Position numbers and translations under genes: made by a program
Assembly: GCA_950295325.1 (NCBI GenBank)
Contig: OX485804.1
Span: 55,540,429-55,604,428, forward strand
From: Polytrichum commune
Taxonomy: Eukaryota; Streptophyta; Polytrichopsida; Polytrichales; Polytrichaceae
Length of the DNA stretch: 64,000 nucleotides
Direction: 5' to 3'
Shown: piece by piece, positions 1-11,794 of the stretch
Layout: every line of letters starts with the position of its first letter
Numbering within the stretch: position 1 is the first letter of the stretch
The notes under the pieces: model-generated
Told to the model about the DNA's origin: nothing
The model's database searches: none
What the model saw: only the letters and a program-made list of their open reading frames with translations

Positions 1-499
1 CTATTGTGGATGAAGGGGCTCCAGTTAAAAAGGAGGTCCTCTACAAGATTGACAGTTGATTCATTCCAACTCGACAACACTAGACTAATCCGAGGTCTCC
101 AACTCTACTTGTGGAGTCAAATTGTCTAACCACACTAAATATTGCATTCGGTGTCACCAATTCTAAATGCAAACCACCCATGTAGTGTCACTGAGACTAA
201 ATGTTAACCTAACATTATTCATCACACCTTCAAATTTTTATGTTTTTATTGGACACTATAGATTTACAATGTTGCAAGTGATGTCACTTACTTAAGTGAT
301 TTTTCATTCAAGTTTCAATAATCCATGACAGTAATTCGTTACATAAATGTCATTATGTAGAATATACTGAAAGTGGATGACCCAAACGAAATCAAGATCA
401 CAACATGTACAAAATCATTCTTACAAATTTCTATAAACAAGATTAGCACATGAACATGAATGAAATACAACATTTAGTGTAGTCATTTACATAATTCAC
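1..499. other. AT-rich non-coding sequence
   Basis: No gene or complete element is visible. At about 70-155 there are decayed motifs (TCCAACTC, TGGAGTC, TTGTCTAACC) resembling the mini-hairpin units at 23372-23775, so this may be the edge of a related repeat. Confidence 0.4.
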
Positions 500-1020
500 T
501 GCGTTTTCACCTCCGCTCGCACGGGGTGAGATTACATAGACACCACGAACCCCTAGCCAGTGGTGGTTGGGCGGGCAACACTACTCTAGTCCCGGGTGGG
601 ATGCAAGTTGATGCAACAAGAGTTGCCAATTGTGGGAGGCAGCAGCAGTAAAGGTTGAAGAGGGGAAGGAGAGGGGCTGCTAAAAATAGTCACCTAGGCA
701 TGAACACACGCAACGCATCGCATGTAACCTGTCGGAGTGAAAGCAGGAGAGGAGAGCAAGGCGAGGGGAAGGGGGGAGGGGGAATTGGGGGGGGAGCTGG
801 CGGCCATGATCGTGAGCGCGGTGACGAGGCTCTCCAGGCTTGACCCAGCCGTCATAGCCGCCACCCGCGGTGTGAACGCTTCCCGCGCCACCTCCCTGGA
901 GACAAGTGGGCCATGAATGCGGCATTGGCAACTCGCCCTCCACCCTCCCTGACTCCGAGCTGACTCCCTGGTTCCCAGGCTCCTGCCCCCCTAGGCCTGC
1001 TCACTTCACCAAGCCTAGGG
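500..1020. other. GC-rich island, unassigned
   Basis: The segment is markedly richer in G+C than its flanks, with G-rich runs at 760-800. On the minus strand 891-694 reads as a 65-residue Met-initiated frame rich in Ala, Ser and Pro. Overlapping frames on both strands are also open, as expected from low stop-codon density in GC-rich DNA. No domain is recognised. It could be a captured exon or promoter fragment, or simply a GC-rich piece of an old element. No splice or promoter signal settles this. Confidence 0.3.
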
Positions 1021-1106
1021 AAATGGGCCATGGGTCGTTAAATGGTTAGTTCCCACCCCCAGTTCTCCTTCGATGTGAATTGCACTATCAGGCTCGTTTA
1101 CACCAT

Positions 1107-1138
1107 GGACCATGGAAGTTGGTATTTTTCCATGGTCC
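1107..1138. repeat. Short perfect hairpin (GGACCATGGAA arms)
   Basis: GGACCATGGAA is followed about 10 bases later by its complement TTCCATGGTCC. A related string (ATGGTCCATGGTGCAAAC) occurs near 17253, so the hairpin probably belongs to a dispersed element end. Confidence 0.5.
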
Positions 1139-2229
1139 GAATTTTTTTAAAATAAAATCAACTTACACAGTTTTTGGGTCTCTCACTAGATGTAAATCGA
1201 ATGTGGACCAGGAGGAATGACCATGCATCAAAAAGTGCATGTGTTGATTTTTCCTAAAAAATAATAGTTTTGAAAAAAAATTAAGTTTGCCCGGAGTGAT
1301 ACCTGGGACTTGTGGCGCCATAGGTGAGAGGGTCCAAGTGATCCTAATGTGGATAAGGGCCCTAGGCGTTGAGAACACCTCCCACCCACGGAGACTAAGA
1401 GTCACAAGGTTAAGGCCATGAGCATTGGGTAGCTTGTGGCGTCCGGATTCTAGAATGCTCAAGAACTCCCCAAACGGAGGTGTGAGCTAAGAGATATGAC
1501 AATTTGAGTGGGGCAACACCCAACACTCGAGGGGGCATTGTGAAGGGATGGAGTGACCTGAGAGTGGCACCCAAGAGTGTGAAGGTTAGGACAACCATAA
1601 CTCCCAAAACACTTGTCCGAATGGGGCAAGTGAGGAATCTATCGGCATCTACGCAAAGAGTAGATCTCAATGAACTGGAATTGCTTGATATAATCAAATA
1701 TCAAAAGACGAAGTTATGAAGGTTTGAAGCTGTTGGGGGACTCCATTCCCATCGGCTAAAGGAAAACGTCTACCTCGCCCCAACTCTTAGGAGAGTGACA
1801 AAAGGTTACTTGATGATGGGGTAGGGGCCCTACGCAAAATCCTAGAGGCTTAAAGGGGAGGCGGCTCTACCAACCGACCTGCCTGTTGCACATCAGCGTG
1901 GCCTCCACGGGCGTTGGCCCAACGTGGGGGCAAAGTTGCCAAGTTGCTTTGGGTTGTTGTAGTGTTGCTCCGGCAACGTAATGATCAACTCAAGATTGGA
2001 TGGACATGTATGGAAGTCCACACCTAACCGTTGGCTACCTACTAAGGGGAGAGTCCTTAATGCATGTATAAGAGGGTTTGGTAACCAAACTATGAGCTTG
2101 GAGATTGGTATGGGAAGCTAACCATGCGCGTGTGTGGGATGTGCAGGGCTAGCGTTCGTGACACTTGCTAGAGCTGCGAAACGGTGAAGATAAGTCAAGG
2201 CGAGCTAGCAAGAGTCGTGACACTAGCGG
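1139..2229. other. Non-coding sequence, nothing recognised
   Basis: Base composition is moderate. Open frames at 1410-1697 (minus) and 1504-1719 (plus) overlap each other, have no recognisable motifs and no flanking gene signals. I see no repeat boundary here. Confidence 0.4.
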
Positions 2230-3370
2230 TTGGTTGTCCCCATTCATTGGGCTAACAAATCCAAATTGAGGTTGTAGTCACTTCCCTGATAATCTTAGAG
2301 CTCGTATGAATGTGTTATTCATTATCAATATAAAGATTCTTGTGCTCATGAAATGGTCATGTAGGTTTTCCTATGAGTCTAGAATGGTTGGTACCATGTT
2401 CTGAGCACTTATGTAAGGTAGATGGGTTGTGGGTCCTAAAATGGTTACTTTTTGCCCCCAACTAGTCCTACTTCTCCTAGAATAAGAAACGTGCAATTAG
2501 TACGAGATGGTTAGCAAATCTAAATCGAGGCCATAGCTACTTTCCTTATAAATTTTGGAGCTCATATGAGAATCTTATTCATAAGCAAAGTGAAGATTTT
2601 TGTACTCATAAAATGGTCATGTAGGTTTCCCTAATCATGTTGACTATTGAGACTAGAGTAATTACCACCATGTTTGGGGCACTTAACCAAGGCAGATGGG
2701 TCAAGGGTCTTAAATAGTTATTTTTTCCCTGGACTAGACCCACTTTTCCTAGGATATGAAACACGTGATTAGTTAAAATGGTCAGCAAATCCAAATTGAG
2801 GCCGTAGCCACTTTCCTTATAATTTTTGGAGCTCAATATGAATATCTCATGCATTATCATAGTGAATGATTTTGCGCTTGTTAAATGGCCATGTAGGGTC
2901 CCCTAATCATGTTGACTATTGAGTCTAGAATGGTTACCATGTTTTGAGCACATAGTTCAATTTTTTTTTAAACACATGTTTTTGTTGGTGTTCATACTTG
3001 GAACCACACCTAATCACATACAACTTGAATATAGGTGTCCAATCAAGGCAAGTAACCAAATAAGGGTTGTCTACCTTGTGTAGATAAGGTAAGCGGGTCT
3101 AATTCGATACTTATCTTAAATGGACACCTAAGGTAGATGAGTCTTAAAGAGTTACTTTTTAGGGGGACTAGCCCAATTCTCCTAGGATATGAAAGATATG
3201 ATTAATACAATTTGGTTATCAAAGCCAAATCGAGGTTGTAGCCACTTTCCTTGTAAATTTTGGAGCATGTATGAGTATCTTACTCATTACCAAAGTGAAG
3301 TTTCTTGTGCTCATTAAAATGGTCAATCAGGTCCCCCCATCCCAAATTATGAGTATTGGGCATAAAGTGG
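2230..3370 (+). repeat. Tandem array of dispersed repeat R1 (four units)
   Basis: A module beginning with CAAATCCAAATTGAGG-like sequence recurs at 2255, 2515, 2785 and 3220. Each copy runs on through a GTAGCCACTTTCCTTAT block, a CTCAT-rich block and an AATGGTCATGTAGG block. Spacing is about 260, 270 and 435 bp. The third unit is longer because it keeps about 165 bp (2955-3120) carrying the ACACCTAATCACA and TAGGTGTCCAATCAAGG motifs seen in other R1 copies. Units 1 and 2 look like internally deleted forms. Related copies occur at 3374-3606, 4150-4255, 10060-10520, 17270-17480 and 60890-61050. No coding sequence is visible, so R1 resembles a non-autonomous (MITE-like) element. Confidence 0.6.
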
Positions 3371-3373
3371 TTG

Positions 3374-3606
3374 GCAAAATTTGAACATGTAGTCCAATCA
3401 CTTTTGAGCACATATCTTTTGGGTGTCCGTTCTTAGATCTACACCTAACCACATCCCACATGAACATAGATGTGCAAATTATTGGTACATTGGATCTAGG
3501 CACATCTACCCTTATGTTTGAGTGGCGTGTGGTTAGGTGTGTATTGAAGAACAAACACCAAGAAACATGTGTACAAAAGATATTGGACTACGTGCTCAAA
3601 ATTTGC
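3374..3606. repeat. Inverted pair of R1 termini (long imperfect palindrome)
   Basis: The left arm from CAAAATTTGAACATG through TACACCTAACCACATC is mirrored on the right by GGTTAGGTGTG through CGTGCTCAAAATTTG. Arms are about 100 nt each with a short centre near 3485. The configuration is a fold-back of two R1 ends and can form a long hairpin. Open frames that cross it simply read through the repeat. Confidence 0.6.
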
Positions 3607-3997
3607 ATGGATCAAGATTTAACGGTCAAACATGATTGGAGGGCCCTATGTGACTGAGTTATGGCTCCTCACCATCTCCTATAAATACATATGAATTTAA
3701 GGCAGGTTACGATTGAGCCTTACTTCTCCATCTACACTCGTGGATCAACCCAAAATTTAAAGAATGCAAATCACAGTTAGACATATTTCATAGTGAACAA
3801 GAAATAATAATCGTTTCAACATGTTTATCTTAACTCTTACTGAATTTATGTACTTTCATCCCAACTTTACTGCGGACTATGCTTAGGTATGCAGGTGTTA
3901 TTCGCTTGAATTTTATTGTTCTCCATCCTCTATTGAGCATATTTGTGTCTTGTTGTTTGTGTTGCATTAGCAAATCTATGATAAAACGTCAACCCAC

Positions 3998-4024
3998 AAG
4001 AAGAAGAAGAAGAAGAAGAAGAAA
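3998..4024. repeat. (AAG)n microsatellite
   Basis: About nine uninterrupted AAG/GAA units. Confidence 0.9.
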
Positions 4025-4149
4025 GACAATCGGATCTCCCCTAATTTAGTACGGTTATCGGAAGTGCATGTGTGTTGATTCCGTACATGGTTAGTTCTCC
4101 CACCTGTGTTGACAATTGAGTGTACAGTGGTTAGTCAAATTTGAAGACA

Positions 4150-4255
4150 TAGCCCAATATCTTTTAACTACGTGTCTTCATGGCATATCTTCTTAGATCC
4201 ACACCTAACCACACACCATTGAAATATTAGTGTCCGATTAAGGAAAATAATTAAA
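4150..4255 (+). repeat. R1 fragment
   Basis: Contains CTTAGATCCACACCTAACCA followed by ATTAGTGTCCGATTAAGG, the diagnostic core of R1, and lies just downstream of the R1 cluster. Confidence 0.5.
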
Positions 4256-4310
4256 TAACACCCATATACATGATATCTTATTATCTTCAAAACGTTCACT
4301 ATAAGCAAAC

Positions 4311-4463
4311 GTGGGTCTGGATGACATGGTCCAAAATGACCCAGTTGACATCGTGTCATCTAGAGTAGCTTCCAAGCGACAAATCACTACAAGAAATACA
4401 TTGGTCTAGATGAACATGACATCATTTTGGTCATTTTGGACCATGTCAATTGAACCCATGTTT
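4311..4463. repeat. Fold-back repeat with a CACTACAAGAAA motif in its loop
   Basis: The left arm 4311-4365 contains GACATGGTCCAAAATGACC. Its complement, with GGTCATTTTGGACCATGTC, lies in the right arm at 4405-4463. The loop holds CACTACAAGAAATAC at 4385, the canonical plant CACTA (En/Spm) terminus. No opposite terminus with a matching 3-bp duplication was found, so this may be the subterminal inverted-repeat zone of a truncated CACTA element. Confidence 0.5.
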
Positions 4464-4469
4464 CCTTGT

Positions 4470-5935
4470 GGTCTTCTAAGTACTTTAACAAAATTGGGTA
4501 TATTGCAAGGTAATCCTTGTGACGCATTGCTAATTTGATCATCTAGAATCATGTGATTTAAACCTATGTGTTCTCCTTGTGATTGCGCATGTGGTCCTTG
4601 TCACATTGGGCCAAGGATTCATGGTAGCCATATAGATTGAGGCAAAAACATTGGGAAATTATTATATCATGTACAAAGACAATTGGTGAGCATGTGCCAT
4701 TGCAACTAGAATTTCAAATTTTTATATTCTATGAACTCAATTACAAAATTCAAAGGTAAAAATTTTGTATTCATCAAGTGTATTGTCCCCTCCCCTCCAA
4801 CCCGGTTGCCGCCTCACCTTGCCTTTTGCACAACAAAATGGAGGATGTCATGGTCAACTTCAAAGCTTGAAGCCTCATTGAAATGATTTTGAGCTTTGGT
4901 AAACTTTAGTATTTTATGTAAATTTACATATACATAACTAAACTACTAACATGAGCACCTTATCATGTCGGTGATCAAGACATAGCATTACTAAGTGACA
5001 CATTACCAAGATCAAGAAGATTCAAGCATTCCTTTGGCAACTCAACGTGGGGGTTCTTTGAGTTTGTGCCTGGAACACTTGTCCTGGGTCATGAAGGCAA
5101 AACCCTCAAATGCTACTTCATGGATTGTAAGAAACCTTGTAAGATTTGGAAATTTTTAGAGATGTTAAGATGGGGTTGAGATCGCGATTGGCCAACTCCC
5201 CAGCAACTCTTGGAAAGAGATTCCACCAACATCACTCTCATTGGCCATGGTAGGAGGTACAAGACTAATGACAAATGTGATGAACAATAAACTTATAGAT
5301 GTTATTATTTAACAAATTCATTGTGCAAGATGTAGATTGTTTATTATTGGTGAGATTATGGTGGAGGGTCTTATTTGTCAAAAAACTTGTTGCAACACCA
5401 TGTAATGTGGAATGGCCTTGGAAGGGCACATGAAAACCACATTATGAAGCATGTGAAACTTAGAATTGTAAAAAACAAACCACCTTGAGATTGAATTTGT
5501 TAGCATTTGATGCACCCGTGAGGTGCATTTTAAGATTGACTTCCCTCACCTCCAATGCAAATTATCCCCCCATCTGCCAATCACAATGGTACACTCACCT
5601 TGGAACCAAATTGATTGGTCTCCATCTCCTTATGTATGTGTGTATGTATCTCAAAGTGTGTACATACATACTTATACATAATAAAAGATCTCAATGCTGG
5701 CAACTAATTTCATGAATGGTTTTGTAGTCCGCAACCATGGCCTACACTCTCATGTAATAGGTTCAATTGAACATTTTACTCATTTTATGTATATATGTAG
5801 ATTTTAAGATGAAATTAGAAGGAATATTCATGATGTCAAGCCCAAAGGAACAATTTGAGATAGGTATTCCCAATAAGTTCATGCAATTGCAATTCGCCAC
5901 CCTTTTGTTGCCCAATGAAAACATGCCCTAAGATA
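4470..5935. other. Non-coding or unrecognised sequence
   Basis: At 5005-5160 one plus frame is partly coding-like but has no family I can name. It runs into stops and has no start context. The rest shows nothing beyond simple AT-rich sequence. Confidence 0.35.
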
Positions 5936-5939
5936 GATT

Positions 5940-6632
5940 ATCGCCCCAAGAAGGCAAAGCGTGCTATATGGATAAAGCACGCAACTTTGTGGCAAATACT
6001 TAAAAATAATTGACAATCGGATGAGTCAAAGTTGTCTTCACTGTGGCTCGCAATTTGTGGAGTCGGTGGAGCACATATTTTTCACTTGCCCTCTGGCTCA
6101 ACAAGTGTGTCGCTATGCAGCTTACATTAGGTGGCAACTCTTTGCCTAAGGAGGTATCCTCGGCCCTCAAAAATCTTTTCCATTGATTCAATGCCTCTTT
6201 GATCAACCCCTTTTCAAGACACTAAAACAACTCAGTTGCATCTGGTTCTTTTTGAGAAGTGGTTTTCCAAGGATTATATGACGCCACCAGAATAATCTAG
6301 CTTTTAATGCCCTTCAATGATATGTGGAGAAAATACACCAAATGGTGTGGGAATCTTTGTTGGACTATGGTAGAATTGAGTGGAAACGGACTCTCATGAA
6401 CTTGGAAAAAGCTTTGGACCTTGCCTATCAAGATGTTCTTGAGGAATTTGATTTGGTGTGATGTGTCAAAAGTCTTATTGTGACTCAAAACAATTTGGTG
6501 GTCATATGCAAGGTTAGGCCCCGGATGAGCAATAATTCTTGATGCCCCTCGGCTTTGGGTTTCCCCCCGAGATGGTTGCACTTGGTTTGTTCTTATGATT
6601 GATTCTTTTAAATTTGTGCCAAAAAGAAAAGA
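5940..6632 (+). pseudogene. LINE (non-LTR retrotransposon) 3' end, reverse-transcriptase zinc-finger region
   Basis: From about 6033 the plus strand encodes CLHCGSQFVESVEHIFFTCP. This matches the CxxC...H...C pattern of the zf-RVT module at the C-terminus of plant LINE reverse transcriptases. After at least one frame break the same strand continues with LAFNALQ, VEKIHQMVWESLLDYG and KVRPRM segments, also in the style of LINE ORF2 tails. Several stops and shifts interrupt it, and the polymerase core and endonuclease are absent, so it is a 5'-truncated dead copy. The string GACAAT(C/T)GGATGAGTCAA occurs both at 6012 and 6632. No poly(A) tail or clear target duplication was found. Family assignment rests on one motif and general style. 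Confidence 0.6.
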
Positions 6633-6639
6633 CAATTGG

Positions 6640-7920
6640 ATGAGTCAAGATGACTCCTCATGATAAGATGCTATATGTCATGCTATTAAATAGTCACTCT
6701 TCATGGCCCATAATAGTCTACATCCCATTGAAAGGACAATTTACACCTAGTCCATGTAAAGTGAATATTGAAATTCAATAATACCCCATTTTGTTGGATG
6801 TAACCATGGCCCATGGGATGCAAGGCTCAAGACAAAAACAAATCAATAGTACGATGTTCTTCTCAAGTTTAACTCAAGAGTGACCATTGGGAGGGGGACC
6901 ATATCTATTTGTTTTTATATCCGACAATGTGGGATGCCTATCATTTGAATAGAATAAATGTACAGTTGTGAGATTTCATGTACCATAGTCTCTCAAATTT
7001 CCGTTAGACTTGCCTCCAAGAGGTGGACGAAAAAATGCTCCCAAAAACTGGGAAACATGATTTTCTTTGGCCATGTAGGATTCCGGGTAGACTTCTCATA
7101 AAGCAAGAATGGCATGGGTTTTGGCCTACAATACCTCAACGGTAGATTTGAATGTGGTTCACAACGGTTTTCTTGACCAATCGCAACTTCAAGACTTCTC
7201 ATGATCATTTTTACATGGTCTAAACGTAAAAGACCTACTCAAACATCAACTCCAAACAAGGTACACTAACTCCGTAAATCTAACAGGACTAACAAGGTAC
7301 ACTAATTCCCCTCACCAATTTTAGAGTGTGACCATCATTGAGTATTATAATTAGTTTAGTACCTCAGGAAGGAAGGGCTAGGTAGACATAATCACCAGTA
7401 AGGTCGACCTGTAGCAATTGCATGATCTCACTATAAGCATATGAGCTTAAACAACATGTCGTGTGTTGGTAAAAAATGATCAATATGCCACTATGGTAGA
7501 TTTACACATTTTTTAGTGGCGCAAGACAATTTTCATTAACATAGGACATATTGCCCAAGTCATATATGCTTGTAGTGTTCACTAGTTGAAGGTTGTCTAT
7601 GCCATCAAGGAATTACTTCATTTGAATCCATTTAGTGCCATTAATGACATTGTCTGAGTCTTGATGCTATGCACTATTGCATCACAAACCCTCTAAACTC
7701 ATGTAACAACATTGATTTCACATTGTTTCAATAACATCAAACTACAACATGGAGAGTCAATGCCCATATTAAGACATAGGGTTGCAAATTTAATCTTTTG
7801 GTTTTGTCTTTATAGTTTCAAGACTTAAAATATTGCATTGAAATTCATCAATTTGAAGTATTATTGGATGGTTTCTTAACTTACAGTTGAGTTAACATAG
7901 GAAAACCATTGAAACCTAAA
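6640..7920. other. Non-coding sequence with one dispersed repeat
   Basis: Around 7495-7545 the string TAGATTTACACATTTT followed by AGTGGCGCAAGACAATTTT matches 19170-19210, so a dispersed repeat is shared. The minus-strand frame at 6993-7208 is short and unrecognised. Confidence 0.4.
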
Positions 7921-7929
7921 GGGTATGTA

Positions 7930-8278
7930 CTCGGGGGGGGGGGGGGGGCAGTGTGTTAAAAAATTAAGGATATAGGTGCGAACAACCACTATTTTATAGA
8001 GGGGTATTACTTTCAATTCTCTTCTTTTTTTCACATGCTATCATTATGTAAATTTCTACTTTGGGTTAATAGAAAAATGGCTTGCATTACTTATAATTCC
8101 AAATTACCTATTATTCCATACCCTATAGTACTTTAAAGATGTCCAGTGCCATTTTTGATACCCTATATTACTCTTAAGTCCATTTATAATTTTTAGCCCA
8201 CATGTTTTTAAAATACCCTATCATTTGTTCGCACGTATATTGCTACTCCAACCAATGACTACCCCCCCCCCCTCCGAG
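7930..8278. mobile_element. MITE with G-run terminal inverted repeats, 8-bp target duplication
   Basis: The element starts CTCGG plus a 16-base G run (7933-7948) and ends with an 11-base C run plus TCCGAG. This gives inverted termini CTCGG(A/G)GGGG. Further in, GTGCGAACAA at 7977 is mirrored by TTGTTCGCAC at 8226, so the inverted repeat extends roughly 60 bp imperfectly. It is flanked by the exact direct repeat GGTATGTA at 7922-7929 and 8279-8286. It is 349 bp, without coding capacity. An 8-bp duplication is characteristic of hAT (and P) elements. The GC-homopolymer termini are unusual, so the superfamily is inferred from the duplication only. Confidence 0.75.
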
Positions 8279-8289
8279 GGTATGTATGA

Positions 8290-9029
8290 ACAACTAAAAC
8301 ACAAATGTTTTCGGTCACTTGCATTCTAAGATGTGGGAGGGGAGTGGGGAGGCACTGATTTTTGAGAGAGGGAGCTATGTACATACCGGACTCATTATGT
8401 TACGAGAGTCTTCTACTATCTTCTTTGGGTCATGTATGTTGTGGAGATTTAAAACCCCATTTTTCTCTAAGGTGTTGGTATTGCCAAATTGCATGAGATT
8501 AGTCTTGGGCAATTCATGTTGAAGATATAAGTTAAGCTTCATTAATTATCAATAGTTTTGGGTTCTTGACTTACTCATCGTATAACAATGTGCGAATAGA
8601 GCATACTCAATAAATATGCAAGGTATGCATGTTCAAAACCAACACTATTTACACCAGTGTCATACATTTGGGGGTTTATTATAGGTTCATCATAGCATTA
8701 TTTAGTTGCTATCAACCATTCCATTCTAATCATATTCAATGACAGTGCTTCACCCGAATCTCACTTGTTTTTCCAATCTGAATCTACTTATTGATAAACA
8801 TCCGTAAGGTATAATTCTAACACCTTACATGACATAATCCTGGCCCCACCCATCTTGGTCACTTAGTTGAATAATATTATGATTGAGAGTGGTGTCCTTT
8901 CAAAATATGAAATTATGAAGGGCTGCTTTTGACGTTTTCCCATATTTATACACAAACTCCGAGTGAAAGGTAAGATGACATAGAGTTTCATGTGATGTAG
9001 ATCGTCTGCACCATCCTACCTACTAAGAG
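8290..9029. other. Non-coding sequence, nothing recognised
   Basis: A 67-codon frame at 8319-8522 shows no motif. No repeats were matched elsewhere in the window. Confidence 0.4.
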
Positions 9030-10058
9030 GCCATCCTAATTAAGTTCGGCCAGATCCCCAAAAATTTACTGTGACCATGATCCCTAATGATTCGAATAGT
9101 ATCTTGTTCCCAATTCTGTCACAGTGTTGATACTGTGACAGATTAATCTTCCACTTTGTTCTAGATCGAGCACAGAGTTTCTGGTGACATTCAAAGGCCA
9201 CTGGGCAGCGGGTATTAGGTATGTGGACCTCAAGTGGAATACGGCAAGGCTTGTACTTAAGGGCAGATGTTACCAATGAAGACACATGTTATACTGAGAT
9301 TGGGCCATGTGCTCAAATATAGTAATATTCTGGACTCCATAGTTAACATAAATGGGAGGGCCTCTATCGATACGATCACCGAAAATGAAAAGAAATCTTC
9401 AGTTTGACCTCTTGAACCTTTTTCCATTTCGATTCCGATCGTGAAACTCCGACTGACGATTGTTATTGTGAGATCCACAGTTGCTAACTGGGTAGGATCG
9501 GATCCGACAGCCTGAATTGTTTTGTGGAGTGGGAAGTGTCGACAATAGGCCCACATGCTTTGAGATTGATGTGCCATGCAGCGCACAATACAAGTTACGC
9601 TTATGATACCAAGCTGTATCCCATGCCAATGTTGACAATAAGTTCCGAGATTCAGACAGTAGACAAGCATGCCTCCTTTTGCGGAGCCCTCCTTTGACTG
9701 AAGCGCTCATCGGCCGCTCAGATCCTCTGGATATGTGTCCCAGACTCCCCACGGGTTGTGTTGCAGCTCATCGTTTACGAATTAAAATCAGACCGCCATC
9801 TTCCTCCAGATGAGCAAGAGCCAAGGTGTGTGGCCCTATTGTGGGCGGGCTCCCAACTTCACAACCGATTCGGGCCGTTCAATCAGATCAAGAATCGTCT
9901 ACTCCGGCTCGCAATGGGGAGTGATCATAAGCATCGTCATTTTGCGTTTCTAGAATCCGAGGTGCGATGTAATTGTTATTCGAACGAGTCTCTCTTTCTC
10001 TTTGAACGATCACATGCTAGACCCTCACATTCGTGTCACGGTAGATTTGTTGCCTAAT
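9030..10058. other. Higher-GC unassigned segment
   Basis: This stretch has visibly higher GC than its flanks and overlapping open frames on both strands: minus 9670-9257 and 9752-9399, plus 9758-10057, the last lacking an ATG start. None matches a family I know, and the two minus frames are mutually exclusive over most of their length. It may be a decayed unidentified element or LTR. Confidence 0.3.
9115..9142. repeat. Perfect 11-bp-stem hairpin
   Basis: TCTGTCACAGT, a 6-nt loop, then ACTGTGACAGA. No following T-run suggests termination, and its role is unknown. Confidence 0.6.
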
Positions 10059-10059
10059 T

Positions 10060-10520
10060 CAGCTGTCTGATCTTAAACGGACACCTATGTTTGAGTGGTG
10101 TATATTGGGTGTGAATTTACAAACGGACACCAAAAAGTGATTGGTCGACATAATTCTAGATGCAATAGTCAACATAATTGAGGGGGCCTACATGACCGTT
10201 TAGTGACTCAAAGATTCTCCTTTTGGACAACTGATAGGATATTCGTACGAACTAGGACGATTATGAAAAAAAGTGGCTATATGTGCATAATATGGATTTG
10301 CCGATCATCTCACACTAATTGTGTGTCTCATGTCCTATAAACACTGGGTGCAGAGAGAAAATGTCCGCTTAAGGCCCACTTACCTTAAATAGTGAGCCTA
10401 TAAGTGTTTTCTATGTTTTGAGCACACAATCCAATATCATTGTAAGTACGTGCCCTTTTGGTGTTCGTTGTTATGTACAAGTTGTGCCACACACCACTCA
10501 CATTTAAGAAGAGTGACCAT
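10060..10520 (-). repeat. R1 copy, inverted orientation
   Basis: Reads in reverse as the R1 sequence: TAAACGGACACCTATG and GAGTGGTGTAT near 10075-10110, AACATAATTGAGGGGGCCTA near 10170, and ACTTACCTTAAATAGTGAGC near 10380. Divergence is moderate. Confidence 0.55.
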
Positions 10521-10529
10521 GTGAAGCCC

Positions 10530-11790
10530 AACGACCTTAGTAGAAGTTGATTGATGAAGGATTACTAGGTGCAGCTGTGAGGCCTAGTAGTGCCACGAAT
10601 TCTGTGGAAGGGAACTGGACCCAGAGAGAAGTCAAAGATCCGTCATATATTCATGGGGGGACAAGATTGGGACCACTGATTTTGCGTAATTGGCACATAA
10701 GTTTCAAGAGTTTGCAAACTGGCCAACACACTCACGTGTTCTCCGACCTTCCAATGGTTTGCGGGAAGTATTTGTGCGTAATCCTCTCCCCAACTTGTAG
10801 GCCAGGGCCGGCATGCCATATAACCTAATATAAAGCTGTACATTGTGGTGAGTCATGAGGACCACAATTTAATAACTTGCCCAATCCAGTTGCAAAGCTA
10901 GGCTCTAGCTTTGAAGGCTACATGTTTGGGTTGTTTGCCACCAAATACTTCACCACTTCAAGTTCATCTTCTTTCTCTTCTTTTTTCGGTATAAACACAA
11001 AAGAAACCCTCTACGTGATTGTCAAAAACATCGTAGTGTCACCGGGACCCGACACAAAGAGAGGGGCGGTGCTCTATATATGGTGCCAGTGGAAGTAGTC
11101 AACCAAAATGATGTGTGAGAAGACACCTAAGCATGATTTAACTTAGCCAAGGAAAGGCGCATTGACATTTCAAATAACATTGTGAGGTGGACCGAAAGCA
11201 ACGGAGATTGTGGTCTTCACACAACGTGTCGAAGTTGTCCATGACTTCTTCGTAGCTGAAAACCTCCTCTACATTCTTAAGGGCTTTGACCCATGTGATC
11301 ATCGCATACTCAAGAAGACCTTGCCAAATACATTGTTGCGCTTTTCTCTTTAAAATTGGTGTCTTGAGGGAGGGTTCTTGCTTGGAGGAGGTTCCTCCTT
11401 ATGGCAATTGTGTAGCTAAGAAAATATTCACCAATTTGCCACCTATGCCAAAGGATCGCTCATTGGCACCATTCCCACCCCAGTTTGCGCATGGGAAGAC
11501 AACCTTTGAGGAAGCACCCTCGCCTACCAAGATAAAGCAAGCAACTCAATTGCCACTAAGGGTCTACTAGAGAATTTGCTAGACAAAAGGCACCCAATAG
11601 ACCATGCAAAAGGTAATGAGCATGTCTATTGGCGTCATACTCTTGGTTGTCAAGCTTAAACATGTGAACAATGATTTCCACGGACTCAAAATGAATGTGG
11701 TCAAAGTCTCACATACTCTTGGTGGTGTTGAGCCCATTCCTATGCGAGTGTGGTGCTCTCAAAGTAGACGAACCATGGTCAACCCCTAAA
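10530..11790. other. Unassigned sequence with decayed coding-like frames
   Basis: Plus frames at 11286-11570 and 11604-11789 look somewhat coding-like, with Pro/Lys-rich segments such as EEVPPYGNCVAKKIF and APSPTKIKQATQLP. They are separated by stops near 11567-11600 and I recognise no domain. A decayed retroelement or host-gene fragment are both possible. Confidence 0.3.
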
Positions 11791-11794
11791 GATC

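Noticed and set aside
9257-9670. 137-codon minus frame
   Set aside because: No motif, and it overlaps another open frame in a different phase. Kept only as an unassigned higher-GC segment.
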